Assembly: GCA_026398575.1 (NCBI GenBank)
Contig: JAPLSP010000760.1
Location: 1 to 34,338, forward strand
Reading direction: 5' to 3'
Length of the DNA stretch: 34,338 nt
From: Candidatus Sumerlaeota bacterium
GTDB taxonomy: Bacteria; Sumerlaeota; Sumerlaeia; JADFCT01
This document shows positions 7,909 through 16,402 of the stretch, one piece after another. A program made the position numbers and the translations under genes. The notes under the pieces were generated by a model. The model did no database searches and was not told the DNA's origin. It worked only from the letters and a program-made list of their open reading frames with translations. Each line of letters opens with the position of its first letter. Position 1 is the stretch's first letter.

Positions 7909-8473
7909 ATCGCTTCATCCTCCCCCATACGCATCTGATGAGAGGCGTCGTGGCAAGGAATATCGCCTGCCCGCGCCTTCAGTTTTTTTTCAGATTCGAA
8001 AGCCCCTGATTATGATCTTGCTTCATCCAGGGATTCAAAGGAAAAGCGCGTCTGCATGAAATGATGAAAGGATGAAATGATAAAATGCCTATTCATGTCG
8101 CGCGCCCATGAAACGCGAAACACCGCTTGCGCCGCAAAAATCGCCGAATAAGATTAACGCCGTGCCGGCAAGTCCCGGACGCGAGTAGGTCCCGGACGCC
8201 GGACGGGACGAGTAAAATATAAAATGAGAAATGAGAAATGAGAAGTGGTTTTCAATGTAAAATGAGAAATGAGAAATTGAAAATGAACCGCGCGAATGAG
8301 GGCGGCATGGACAATCGCAAGGCCGCGTTGAGCTTGAATGCGGCGATAGCGGCTTGCGGGTACAATCAGATGCAATAAATTCGTCATGCTGCTTTCGCGT
8401 TCGGGGTTCATTTTCAATTTCTCATTTCTCATTTCTCATTTTACATTAAAACTTCTCCATTATTGGTTTGTGT
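7909..8473. other. 565-base gap without a supported gene
   Basis: This stretch separates the divergent grpE and MFS genes. It contains GATGAAA-like short repeats at about 8057-8088, a GTCCCGGACG direct repeat with a partial inverted copy (about 8170-8212), a run of AATGAGA heptamers (about 8219-8246), and the inverted-repeat element at 8254-8447. A minus-strand open frame exists across the element, but half of it is translated heptamer repeat. I could not identify a clear promoter. Confidence 0.6.
8254..8447. repeat. 194-base element with heptamer-repeat inverted ends
   Basis: The left end (8254-8289) runs from AATGTAAAATGAGAAATGAG to TTGAAAATGAACC. The right end (8405-8447) is its exact reverse complement, except that it has one extra copy of the seven-base unit (43 versus 36 bases). 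The unit is ATGAGAA/TTCTCAT. The ends enclose about 115 bases of ordinary composition. It resembles a miniature inverted-repeat element or a large hairpin; no transposase or target duplication is evident. Another tandem run of the heptamer lies just outside the left end. Confidence 0.75.
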
Positions 8474-9646
8474 ATGTCCCGCCGGACCCAACTACTGGTT
8501 TATTTCGCCGCTGTCTTGTGCATGGCCGCTGCTGCGGGCGGCATGCACGATTCGATTTTCAATAACTTCCTCAACTACGAGTACAAGATGTCCGCCGGCC
8601 AGCGCGGCCATCTCGAATTCCCGCGCGAATTGCCGGGACTGATGGTAGTGGTGATGACGGGGATATTATGCGCGCTGTCCGTCACGCGCATGGCTACTCT
8701 GGCCACCATTATTTTCGCCGCCGGCATGATGGGCCTGGGGCTGTTGGGACAGGTCTATCCCCTCATGATCCTGATGATGATCCTCGGCAGCACGGGTCTG
8801 CACCTGCTGATGCCCGCCGGCTCGACGCTGACGCTGGCGCTGGCCGAAGAGGGGCGCAAAGGCAAGCGCATGGGGCAGGTCGGCGTGATGGAAAACGTGG
8901 GGATCGTGCTCGGCGCCGGCGTCGTCTGGCTGATGTTCCGCGCCATGCATCTTCCGTACCGCGCCGGATTCATGGCGGCGGGCGCCCTGGGCCTTATGAG
9001 CGCTTTTTTCTTCAGCCGCCTGCGCGTGCCCGGGATTCACGGACGCCGCGCGCGCTTTCTCGTGCGCAAAAAATATTCGCTCTACTACGCCCTGGAATTC
9101 CTTTGGGGCGCGCGCAAGCAAATCTTCATTACCTTCGGCCCCTGGGTGCTGATCAAGATTTATGGCCGCGAGCCGGATTCGATCGGCATCCTGCTGATGA
9201 TCGGCGCGCTGCTCGGGATCGTCGCCCGCCCGCTAGCCGGATGGTGCATTGACCGCTTTGGCGAGCGAAAAGTGCTGATCGCCGATGGATTGATTTTATC
9301 GGTCGTGTGCATCGGTTATGGCTACGCGCTGAAGTTCGCGCCCGACACCGACACTGCGCGCCGCATTGCCTGCGCCTGCTTCATCGCCGACAACCTGCTG
9401 ATGGCGCTGAGCGTGGCGCGCGCGATCTACCTCTCGCGCATGTCGCCCTCGCATGAAGAAACCGCCTCCACACTCTCGATGGGCATCTCCATCAATCACC
9501 TCGTCTCGATGATCATCCCGACTTTCGCCGGCTTGCTGTGGGACGGCCTCGGCTACGAAAAAGTCTTCCTGGCCGCCGCGTTCCTCGCGCTCTGCAACGC
9601 CGCAACGGCGTCCTTCATGCCCAAGAAGCGCAGAGCGGTGGCTTGA
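8474..9646 (+). CDS. Major facilitator superfamily transporter
   Basis: A 390-residue protein with about twelve hydrophobic segments, consistent with an MFS secondary transporter in the inner membrane. Between the third and fourth quarters is LAGWCIDRFGERKVL, which matches the MFS loop 8-9 signature (G..D..G.R). The N-terminal loop 2-3 motif is not canonical, and the substrate is unknown. I chose ATG 8474 over the TTG at 8468 because the extra residues add nothing. It has no good ribosome-binding site and appears monocistronic. Confidence 0.85.
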   Translation: MSRRTQLLVYFAAVLCMAAAAGGMHDSIFNNFLNYEYKMSAGQRGHLEFPRELPGLMVVVMTGILCALSVTRMATLATIIFAAGMMGLGLLGQVYPLMILMMILGSTGLHLLMPAGSTLTLALAEEGRKGKRMGQVGVMENVGIVLGAGVVWLMFRAMHLPYRAGFMAAGALGLMSAFFFSRLRVPGIHGRRARFLVRKKYSLYYALEFLWGARKQIFITFGPWVLIKIYGREPDSIGILLMIGALLGIVARPLAGWCIDRFGERKVLIADGLILSVVCIGYGYALKFAPDTDTARRIACACFIADNLLMALSVARAIYLSRMSPSHEETASTLSMGISINHLVSMIIPTFAGLLWDGLGYEKVFLAAAFLALCNAATASFMPKKRRAVA

Positions 9647-9835
9647 TTTCACGCGCTCCAGTCAATGGCGAGACAGCGCTGCGGGCGCTACGCTTGACGC
9701 TTTGCAGAATTACCTTTACTGCTTTTGCGGATATGGGCGCCGAACGCGTTGACACCGGCGGCGGAGGCGGATAGGCTCGATGTTCTTTGAATTTGAACGC
9801 GCGAAAATCGCCGAAAGGCTTGGAAGGATTTTGCC

Positions 9836-12499
9836 ATGTTGGAGCAATACTTGAAACACGTTGAAGAGCGCGGCGCCGCGGGGTTGCCGCCGCTGCCGCT
9901 CAATGCGGATCAGACCAGGCGCCTTTGCGAACTGCTGCGCCGGCCACCTGAGGCGCATAAAGATTTGCTGGTGGATATGCTGGCTAACCGCGTGCCGGCG
10001 GGCGTGGACGCGGCGGCGAAGGTGAAGGCCGAGTTCCTTGCCGCCATCGCCAAGGGCGCCGCTTCGTCGCCACTGATTGACCGCAAGCGCGCGGTCGAAC
10101 TGCTGGGGACGATGCTGGGCGGCTTCAACGTCGCGCCGCTTGTCGCGCTGCTGGAAGACGCCGAACTGGGCGCGGCGGCGGCCAAAGCGCTGGAACATAC
10201 GCTGCTCGTTTATGACGCCTTTGAAAAAATCGCGCAGCTTGCCCTGCCGCCTCATTCCAACGCTAGGGCGCTCCAGGTTATGCAATCATGGGCCGACGCC
10301 AAGTGGTTCACTTCTCGCCTGGCCGTTCCAGAAGCGATCCGCGCGGTGGTATTCAAAGTCGAGGGCGAAATCAACACGGATGACTTTTCGCCCGCTCGGT
10401 ATGCCCCGACGCGGCCCGATATTCCGCTTCACGCGAAGACGATGGGCGAGACGCGTTTCCCCGGCGGCATTGCGGAGATCGAACGCCTGCGCGCCGAAAC
10501 GGGATTGCCCGTGGCGTTTGTGGGCGATGTGATCGGCACGGGTTCCTCGCGCAAGTCGGCGTGCAATTCGCTCCTCTGGCACATCGGCGAAGATATTCCG
10601 CATGTCCCGAACAAACGGCGAGGCGGATTGATCCTGGGCGGAGCAATCGCGCCGATCTTTTTCAACACCGCCGAGGATTCGGGCGCGCTGCCAATCCAGT
10701 GCGACGTGACAAAGCTGGCGACGGGGCAGAAGATCGTTGTTCGCGCCCGCGACGGAAAAATCACGGACGACTCCGGCGCCACACTGAGCGCTTTCACAAT
10801 CAAGCCCGCCGCGCTGCTCGATGAATATCGCGCCGGCGGGCGCGTGCCGCTCATCATCGGCAAAGCGCTGACCGAGCGGGCGCGCAAGGCGCTGGGGATG
10901 GGAGCGTCGAGCGCGTTTATTTCCCCTGGGAGCGCGGGCGTCCTCGCCCGCAAAGAGGCGCCTCCACCAACAACGCGGATTGCGGGCGAGGACGCCCGCA
11001 CTCCCAGGGGCTATACGCTGGCCCAAAAACTCGTCGGGCGGGCGTGTGGCGTGGAAGGAGTTCTTCCGGGCGCGGCCGTCATGCCGAAGATGACGACCGT
11101 CGGCAGCCAGGATACGACCGGGCCGATGACCGCCGGCGAGATCAAGGAATTGGCGTGCCTCAAATTTCAGTGCGGGCTCTTCATGCAGTCGTTCTGCCAC
11201 ACGGCGGCCTATCCGACCGACACCGACAAGAAGACGCATCAGACGCTGCCCGAGTTCGTGACTTCGTGCGGTGGCGTGGCCCTCAAGCCCGGCGACGGCG
11301 TCATTCATTCGTGGCTCAACCGCATGATCCTGCCCGACACCGTCGGCACGGGCGGCGACAGCCATACGCGCTTCCCGATGGGGATTTCGTTTCCCGCCGG
11401 ATCGGGCGCGGTGGCGTTCGCCGCGGCGCTCGGCGTCATGCCGATTGAAATGCCCGAGTCCGTGCTCGTGCGCTTCAGCGGCGCGTTCCACCCGGGCATC
11501 ACGCTGCGCGACGCCGTCAACGCCATCCCCTATTTCGCGATCAAGCAGGGCATGCTGACGGTGGCCAAGAAGAATAAGAAAAATGCTTTCAATGGGCGCA
11601 TCCTCGAAATGGAGGGGCTGGACAGGATGACGGTGGACCAGGCTTACGAGCTGGCGGACGCCTCGGCCGAACGCTCGGCGGCGGCCTGCGCCATCGAACT
11701 AGGCAAGGAAAAGATCGTCGAGCACCTGTGCGGCAGCGTGGCGCTCCTGCAGTCGCTCATCGCCGCCGGATATCAGGACTCGGCGGCCCTGCGCGCGCGC
11801 ATCGAGGCGATGGAGCAATGGCTCGCTGAGAAACCGGCGCTGCTACAGCGCGATCCCGGCGCCGAATTCGCCGCGCGGCTCGACATTGATCTCGGCGCCG
11901 TCACGGAACCAATCTTGTGCTGCCCAAACGATCCGGACGACGTCAAACTTCTAAGCGAAGTGGCGGGACGCAAGATTGACGAAGTCTTCATCGGCTCGTG
12001 CATGTTGCACCTGGCGCACTTCCGCGCGGCAACGGAAATTTTGAAGGGCGCCAGTGGACGGTCGCAGCAGTCGGACCGGTCAGACCCGTCGGACGCGTCG
12101 CACCGGTCGGACGCGTCGGATCGGGCAGGGGCGCCGCGAAAGCTTGCGGCCAAGCTTTGGATCGCGCCTCCAACGCGGATGGACCGCGATCAGATGATCG
12201 CCGAGGGCGTCATGGACACCTTGGAATCCGTCGGCGCCCGCATCGAGATTCCGGGTTGCTCGCTCTGCATGGGCAATCAGGCGCGTGTGGCGGACAATGC
12301 GACGGTCTTTTCAACTTCGACGCGCAACTTTGACAACCGCATGGGGACGAACACGCAGGTTTTTCTGGGCAGCGCCGAAGTGGCCGCTGTCTGCGCCCTG
12401 CTGGGCCGCATCCCGACGCCTGAGGAGTATAGAAAGATTTTCGAGGAATCCATTGCGCCTTACGCCGAGGATGTCTATCGTCCGTTGAAACTCGAATAG
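9836..12499 (+). CDS. acnB: Aconitate hydratase B with two in-frame repeat insertions
   Basis: AcnB interconverts citrate and isocitrate in the TCA cycle, using a 4Fe-4S cluster. The 887-residue product shows the AcnB order: N-terminal HEAT-like domain (about 1-160), swivel domain (about 165-345, with DDFSPA and GTGSSRKSA), then the catalytic domains with KMTTVGSQDTTGPMT, QSFCHTAAYP, DTVGTGGDSHTRFPMG and SAERSAA. The cluster cysteines are C722, C808 and C811. In E. coli AcnB, as I recall, the first two are 59 residues apart; here they are 86 apart, because about 27 residues have been inserted. A second insertion lies at about residues 363-392. Both insertions are repeat DNA (see the repeats at 10923 and 12071) and the frame is intact. 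AAGGA lies eight bases before ATG 9836. Confidence 0.95.
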   Translation: MLEQYLKHVEERGAAGLPPLPLNADQTRRLCELLRRPPEAHKDLLVDMLANRVPAGVDAAAKVKAEFLAAIAKGAASSPLIDRKRAVELLGTMLGGFNVAPLVALLEDAELGAAAAKALEHTLLVYDAFEKIAQLALPPHSNARALQVMQSWADAKWFTSRLAVPEAIRAVVFKVEGEINTDDFSPARYAPTRPDIPLHAKTMGETRFPGGIAEIERLRAETGLPVAFVGDVIGTGSSRKSACNSLLWHIGEDIPHVPNKRRGGLILGGAIAPIFFNTAEDSGALPIQCDVTKLATGQKIVVRARDGKITDDSGATLSAFTIKPAALLDEYRAGGRVPLIIGKALTERARKALGMGASSAFISPGSAGVLARKEAPPPTTRIAGEDARTPRGYTLAQKLVGRACGVEGVLPGAAVMPKMTTVGSQDTTGPMTAGEIKELACLKFQCGLFMQSFCHTAAYPTDTDKKTHQTLPEFVTSCGGVALKPGDGVIHSWLNRMILPDTVGTGGDSHTRFPMGISFPAGSGAVAFAAALGVMPIEMPESVLVRFSGAFHPGITLRDAVNAIPYFAIKQGMLTVAKKNKKNAFNGRILEMEGLDRMTVDQAYELADASAERSAAACAIELGKEKIVEHLCGSVALLQSLIAAGYQDSAALRARIEAMEQWLAEKPALLQRDPGAEFAARLDIDLGAVTEPILCCPNDPDDVKLLSEVAGRKIDEVFIGSCMLHLAHFRAATEILKGASGRSQQSDRSDPSDASHRSDASDRAGAPRKLAAKLWIAPPTRMDRDQMIAEGVMDTLESVGARIEIPGCSLCMGNQARVADNATVFSTSTRNFDNRMGTNTQVFLGSAEVAAVCALLGRIPTPEEYRKIFEESIAPYAEDVYRPLKLE
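10923..11010. repeat. Palindromic element inserted in frame within acnB
   Basis: The 30-base left arm (10923-10952, beginning CCCCTGGGAGCGCGGGCGTC) and right arm (10981-11010) are reverse complements with one mismatch, around a 28-base loop. Its outer CTGGGAGCGC is shared with the intergenic element at 3934-4052. It is translated as a foreign linker containing GSAGVLARKE and AGEDARTPRG at about residues 363-392, between ARKALGMG and YTLAQKLVGRACG, which are nearly contiguous in other AcnB proteins. It falls in the linker between the swivel domain and the catalytic core. Confidence 0.9.
12071..12124 (+). repeat. Six 9-base tandem units within acnB
   Basis: Six consecutive variants of TCGGACSSG fill 12071-12124 exactly in phase with the codons, giving SDR, SDP, SDA, SHR, SDA, SDR (residues 746-763). 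The repeat and its flanks add about 27 residues between the first cluster-cysteine segment (FRAATEILKG) and the KLWIAPPTRMD segment. The hydrophilic Ser/Asp/Arg linker is probably a tolerated surface loop. Confidence 0.9.
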
Positions 12500-12600
12500 T
12501 CTGAACCCATCGTCATGTGACGCCGGATATCAGAACGCAAACGGCTGGTCCGGAAAAGGGAATTCATGAGGATTTGCGCTTGAACCGCCAAGCAGGAAGT

Positions 12601-12636
12601 GTAACAGTTCTTAGCAGTTCTGCTATAGATTGTTAC
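12601..12636 (+). promoter_or_regulatory. Candidate promoter with inverted repeat before the AbiE-like pair
   Basis: GTAACA (12601-12606) and TATAGA (12624-12629) are 17 bases apart and each match a sigma-70 hexamer at four positions. GTAACA pairs with TGTTAC at 12631-12636, so an inverted repeat brackets the core promoter. The AGTTCT motif is also repeated directly inside the spacer. If transcription begins about seven bases after the -10 box, the ATG at 12641 would be nearly leaderless, which fits the lack of a ribosome-binding site. Confidence 0.35.
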
Positions 12637-12640
12637 TTGA

Positions 12641-13450
12641 ATGGATTCACGCGATCAATTACAGCGGCTTCTTGTTCGCGTCGTGGCGACTCACCGGGCG
12701 GGAATCAGGCTTTGCTTAATCGGCGGGTTTCGCCTCCGATTCCTGAGCCAGAGCGCCAGGATGTCGGAGGACGTTGATTATCATTGGGATGGCGACCTGG
12801 ACGAAAAACAAGGCGAGATAATCACACTGCTTCGCCGCCATCTGCTGCCGGAAGTCCGCCGTAGCCTGGGGTTCGATGGGTCGGTCTTCGCGGCAACGGG
12901 ACCGGACGCCGACTCGCCTGCAACCCGCGTCGTTAATGCAGCCTTCTATCGCGTTGGCGTTCCTCATAGCCGCATTGAAATCTCTGTGGACATCACGCGT
13001 ATTGTCTGTCACGACCGATTTGACGCGCGTCCCGCTGACGGAGTAGTGTATCCGACGGTTTCGGATCAGGATTTGATCGAGAGCAAAGTAATTGCGCTAT
13101 TCAGCCGAGCCGTGGTCCAAGCGCGTGACTTGGTGGATCTCTTCCTATTTGGCGCCTGGCTATCCGAGGATTCAGCCAAGAGAATCCGTAGAAAACTGAA
13201 AGAGGCTTCGCTCAGCCGTGAGGCCGTGGCCGGAAGGTTGAGACTGATTCTGGCGGGACGTTCTCAACTCATCCGGAATATCCAGGCAGTTCTTGACACT
13301 CAGATGGAACCTGCCGCCGCTGCCAATATCAACGCCGCAGGCGGCTGCCGGCGCGTATTTGACGGCGTTTGGGATTTGATCCATGAGAAACTAAATCTGG
13401 TTAATTCTGAAAATAGCAAAGCAGCGAAGAGAAAGGGGAACCGTCCATGA
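12641..13450 (+). CDS. AbiEii/AbiGii-type nucleotidyltransferase toxin
   Basis: A 269-residue protein of the AbiEii family, whose members are nucleotidyltransferase-fold toxins of type IV toxin-antitoxin systems. Key motifs are visible: LIGGFRLRF (GG at 28-29), MSEDVDYHWD with the paired acids D44 and D46, K150 in ESKVIALFSR, and R163-D164 followed by D167 in ARDLVDLF. In the family these position nucleotide and metal. The gene lies first in the pair and overlaps the antitoxin start by four bases. The usual order is antitoxin first. Relatives give phage resistance or plasmid stabilisation; here that is inference. Confidence 0.88.
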   Translation: MDSRDQLQRLLVRVVATHRAGIRLCLIGGFRLRFLSQSARMSEDVDYHWDGDLDEKQGEIITLLRRHLLPEVRRSLGFDGSVFAATGPDADSPATRVVNAAFYRVGVPHSRIEISVDITRIVCHDRFDARPADGVVYPTVSDQDLIESKVIALFSRAVVQARDLVDLFLFGAWLSEDSAKRIRRKLKEASLSREAVAGRLRLILAGRSQLIRNIQAVLDTQMEPAAAANINAAGGCRRVFDGVWDLIHEKLNLVNSENSKAAKRKGNRP

Positions 13451-14049
13451 CTGCAATGGAATGGCGGCTCTACCTTGAAGAGCGGCGCAGGGAGGGAAAG
13501 TCCTGTTTTACGATTGCTGAGCTGGCCAATGTATCGGGCCTTTCACCCTCCGTGCTCAACGTCCAACTGGCGCGCCTGGTCAAGCGGGGAGTGATTGCGC
13601 GTCATGCGCGCGGCAGGTATGGAGCGCCCGGCGCATTGGCGCCCGAAGTCCTGCTGCCAGGCCTGGACGCTAGCGCTTACCTGACCGCCGCCTACGCGTT
13701 AAACAAACATGGCCTGATTACCCAAGTCCCGGCGGCGCTGTCTTGTTTCACCAACCGGCGCCACAATCGTTCGCGCGAGCGCGTCACGGCAGCGGGCCGG
13801 TTTGTCTTCGTTTGCGTCAAGCCTCCCATTTACGCCCTCCCGCGCAAGGGAGTCCTTGCCGATCCCGAGCAGGCTCTGTGCGATTTTGTCTATCTGACGC
13901 TTCGCAGCGGCGGCGCCCCTGAGGGGCTCGTGACATTTCGCAATCTTGACCGGCTGCGCAAATCCCGGCTGTTCCGCCTGGCGCGCCGCTATCCTTCGAC
14001 GATTGGCGAAAGGATCGCCGCCATCCTTCAGCGCTCATCCAGGGCTTGA
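13447..14049 (+). CDS. AbiEi-like antitoxin / transcriptional regulator
   Basis: A 200-residue protein directly after the AbiEii toxin. The N-terminal part (about residues 15-60) is a winged helix-turn-helix: FTIAELANVSGLSPSVLNVQ, then a basic segment VKRGVIARHARGRYG. The C-terminal part (about 75-195) matches the AbiEi antitoxin domain, with SAYLTAAYALNKHGLITQVP and a region of the form PEQALCDFVYLTLR. In the family it autorepresses the operon and blocks the toxin. The ATGA overlap means that toxin translation precedes antitoxin translation, so dosage control would differ from that of canonical AbiE operons. Confidence 0.82.
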   Translation: MTAMEWRLYLEERRREGKSCFTIAELANVSGLSPSVLNVQLARLVKRGVIARHARGRYGAPGALAPEVLLPGLDASAYLTAAYALNKHGLITQVPAALSCFTNRRHNRSRERVTAAGRFVFVCVKPPIYALPRKGVLADPEQALCDFVYLTLRSGGAPEGLVTFRNLDRLRKSRLFRLARRYPSTIGERIAAILQRSSRA

Positions 14050-14167
14050 AAACTGCGCCGCCACTGATTATTCTTTTCCGGTTGCTTTGCGCCGTTCCTT
14101 CTGTTCATCGCGAACTCATTCATTATGGAAACGTGGCAGAGATCAGAAAAGGCAGGGATTTCCAAAT

Positions 14168-15529
14168 ATGAAAAACCTCAATCATCTTACCCGTCAGCAA
14201 TTCCTTCAAACCGCCGGCGCCGCCGCAACCGCGCTGGCAGCGAGCGCGGGCGCGCCGTTCATCATACCTTCATCCGCCCGCGGCGCAAACGCGCCAAGCA
14301 ATCGCATCAACGTCGCGATGATTGGGACGGGGAACCAAGGCACGCTCGATATGAAAGGGTTCCTTGCCGAAAGCGACGCGCAGGTCGTGGCCGTCTGTGA
14401 TATCAACCGCGCCAGCTACGGCTACAAAACGGAAGACCAGTTCCTCGGGCGCGAACCCGCCCGCAAGCTCGTGGAAGAGCATTACGCCGAGCAAAAGCGG
14501 TCCGGCGCCTTTCGCGGCTGCGACGCCTATACCGACTTCCGCGAAGTCCTGGCCCGCCCGGACGTTGACGCCGTCGCGATCGTTGTCCCCGATCACTGGC
14601 ATGCCCTCATGACCGTCCGGGCGGCGCAGGCTGGCAAGGATATTTATTGCGAGAAGCCGCTCGGCCTGACGGTGGCCGATGGCCGCGCGATGATCGAAGC
14701 CGTCCGCCGGCACGCCGTCGTGTTTCAGACCGGCAGCCACGAGCGCTCGCGCTATCAGACGCGCTTCGTCTGCGAACTGGTCCGCAACGGAAGGATCGGC
14801 CAGCTCAAGCGCATCCAGGCGGTGGTCGGCCCGTGGAATAAATTCGGTCCCGCCGCCGGATGGGCGCCGAACCCCGTGCCGGACGGATTCGATTATGAAA
14901 CATGGCTGGGCCCCGCGCCGTGGGCGCCGTATCATAAGGACCGCTGCCTCTATAACTTCCGGTTCATTCTCGACTACTCCGACGGCCAGGTGACCAACTA
15001 CGGCGCGCATTCGCTCGACATGGCGCAGTGGGGGAACGGCGCCGACCGCTCCGGCCCCGTCGAGTTCGAAGACCTGGGGAGCGAATGGCCCGCCGACGGC
15101 CTCTTTACTGTGGCTAAAACCGTTCATTTCCGCACCCGCTATGCCAATGGCGTGGAACTCGAATGCATTACGCGGAATGACAACGTTTCGTGCCGCTTCG
15201 AGGGAACAGAAGGTTTTGTCGAAACCGGTTACGGCGGATATTTCGCCCAGCCGGAGTCGCTGAAAAAATCCATCATCGGCCCGAGCGAAATTCATCTCGG
15301 TTCGAGCGTCAATCACATCCGCAATTTCCTGGATTGCGTCAAGACGCGCGAAGACCCGATCGCGCCCGTCGAAATCGGCCACAGCTCGGCCGCGGTTTGC
15401 CACGTCGCCAACATCGCCATGCGCCTCAAACGCAAGTTGCAGTGGGACCCCAAAACCGAGCGCTTTGTCGGCGACGATGAAGCCAACCGCCTTCTCTCCC
15501 GCGCTTATCGCGAGCCGTGGACGCTCTGA
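14168..15529 (+). CDS. Gfo/Idh/MocA family oxidoreductase with export-like leader
   Basis: A 453-residue NAD(P)-dependent oxidoreductase of the Gfo/Idh/MocA family, which usually acts on sugars or sugar derivatives. The Rossmann motif is GTGNQG (residues 53-58) and the family EKPL motif is at 162-165 (CEKPLGLT); GGYGGYF-type C-terminal strands follow. The leader (LTRQQFLQTAGAAATALAAS to SARGANA) has the layout of a Tat signal, but only one arginine where two are expected, so Tat export is uncertain. ATG 14168 was chosen because it begins this leader; the upstream in-frame extension overlaps the antitoxin gene. It converges with the phosphodiesterase gene 40 bases away. The substrate is unknown; the sugar-active neighbours suggest glycan degradation. 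Confidence 0.9.
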   Translation: MKNLNHLTRQQFLQTAGAAATALAASAGAPFIIPSSARGANAPSNRINVAMIGTGNQGTLDMKGFLAESDAQVVAVCDINRASYGYKTEDQFLGREPARKLVEEHYAEQKRSGAFRGCDAYTDFREVLARPDVDAVAIVVPDHWHALMTVRAAQAGKDIYCEKPLGLTVADGRAMIEAVRRHAVVFQTGSHERSRYQTRFVCELVRNGRIGQLKRIQAVVGPWNKFGPAAGWAPNPVPDGFDYETWLGPAPWAPYHKDRCLYNFRFILDYSDGQVTNYGAHSLDMAQWGNGADRSGPVEFEDLGSEWPADGLFTVAKTVHFRTRYANGVELECITRNDNVSCRFEGTEGFVETGYGGYFAQPESLKKSIIGPSEIHLGSSVNHIRNFLDCVKTREDPIAPVEIGHSSAAVCHVANIAMRLKRKLQWDPKTERFVGDDEANRLLSRAYREPWTL

Positions 15530-15569
15530 GGGGACAGAATAAGAAGCGTTAGGGAAATTAATGCCGGAG

Positions 15570-16349
15570 TCACTTCGCCGGCTTGGAGCTTTTAGCCGCG
15601 CTGGCATTATTCGCTAATCGTTCTCTGATCCATTGAGGGCGATTGGTGGTGATTGAATTCACGCCAAATGAAGCGAATCGCCGGGCTTCGTCGGCCTTGT
15701 CTATCGTCCAGACGTGGAATTCGAATCCGGCATCCTGAAACTTGCGGACAAATTCCCTGTCAACAGCGTCATTCCCCTCGCAATCCAGGCCATCGGCTTT
15801 GATCTCTTTCAAGGTCGCAAGAATTTCCTCCACCGGTGGATTTCTCGCTCCCGTCGCCTTGTCTTTTTTGATGGTCGTTAGCCAGAGGGTTTTGATGCCG
15901 GCGATCTCACGCTTGGCCACGGCAACTTCCGCCTTCTCGAATGAGATTATGACGATCTGTTTCGGCTTCAGCGACGATTGCGCGAGGGCCCGCTTGATGA
16001 TCGCGATCTCGTTCGGCGCTTTGATTTCGATGTAAATCTTTTTGCCGCGAGGCACAATCGCCAGGACTTCCTCAATTGTAGGGATACGCTCGCCTTTCCA
16101 CGCTGCGCCTTTCCAGCCGCCAGCGTCAACCTGCCGCAATTGCGCGAAAGTGGATTGGGCGATCTCCAGCGTTTTGTCGCCGGTCCTCTCGGTCGTGGCA
16201 TCGTGGCTGCAGACGATCTTGCCGTCCCGGGTCAGCCGGAAATCGCCTTCGATGCCGTCGGCGCTCTGGCGCCATGCGAGCTTGAAGGCGGCGAGCGTGT
16301 TTTCAGGCGCGTCGAAAGAAGCGCCCCGATGAGCGATGATTTCGAGCAT
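15570..16349 (-). CDS. Glycerophosphodiester phosphodiesterase
   Basis: A 259-residue GDPD-family TIM barrel that hydrolyses glycerophosphodiesters to glycerol 3-phosphate and an alcohol. Signature residues are present: AHRGA with H7 and R8, PENT with E16, IEGDFRLTRDG with E34 and D36, and H49 in CSHD. KIYIEIKAP and the C-terminal VWTIDKADEARRF and GVNSITTNRP are also family segments. There is no signal peptide, so a cytoplasmic UgpQ-like role is likely. GGAGG lies seven bases upstream of the ATG. It starts 53 bases after the secreted hydrolase-like gene on the same strand and is probably its operon partner. Confidence 0.92.
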   Translation of the reverse strand: MLEIIAHRGASFDAPENTLAAFKLAWRQSADGIEGDFRLTRDGKIVCSHDATTERTGDKTLEIAQSTFAQLRQVDAGGWKGAAWKGERIPTIEEVLAIVPRGKKIYIEIKAPNEIAIIKRALAQSSLKPKQIVIISFEKAEVAVAKREIAGIKTLWLTTIKKDKATGARNPPVEEILATLKEIKADGLDCEGNDAVDREFVRKFQDAGFEFHVWTIDKADEARRFASFGVNSITTNRPQWIRERLANNASAAKSSKPAK

Positions 16350-16402
16350 GGATCCCTCCGAATGCCTTCAAGCAAAACCACATAAATGCATTCAAATTGC
16401 CC

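Noticed and set aside
8154..8432. Minus-strand protein of 92 codons
   Set aside because: A large part is translated AATGAGA heptamer repeat and no ribosome-binding site is seen.
9670..9705. Terminator of the MFS gene
   Set aside because: AGCGC/GCGCT can pair over five bases, but the stem is short and has no T-run.
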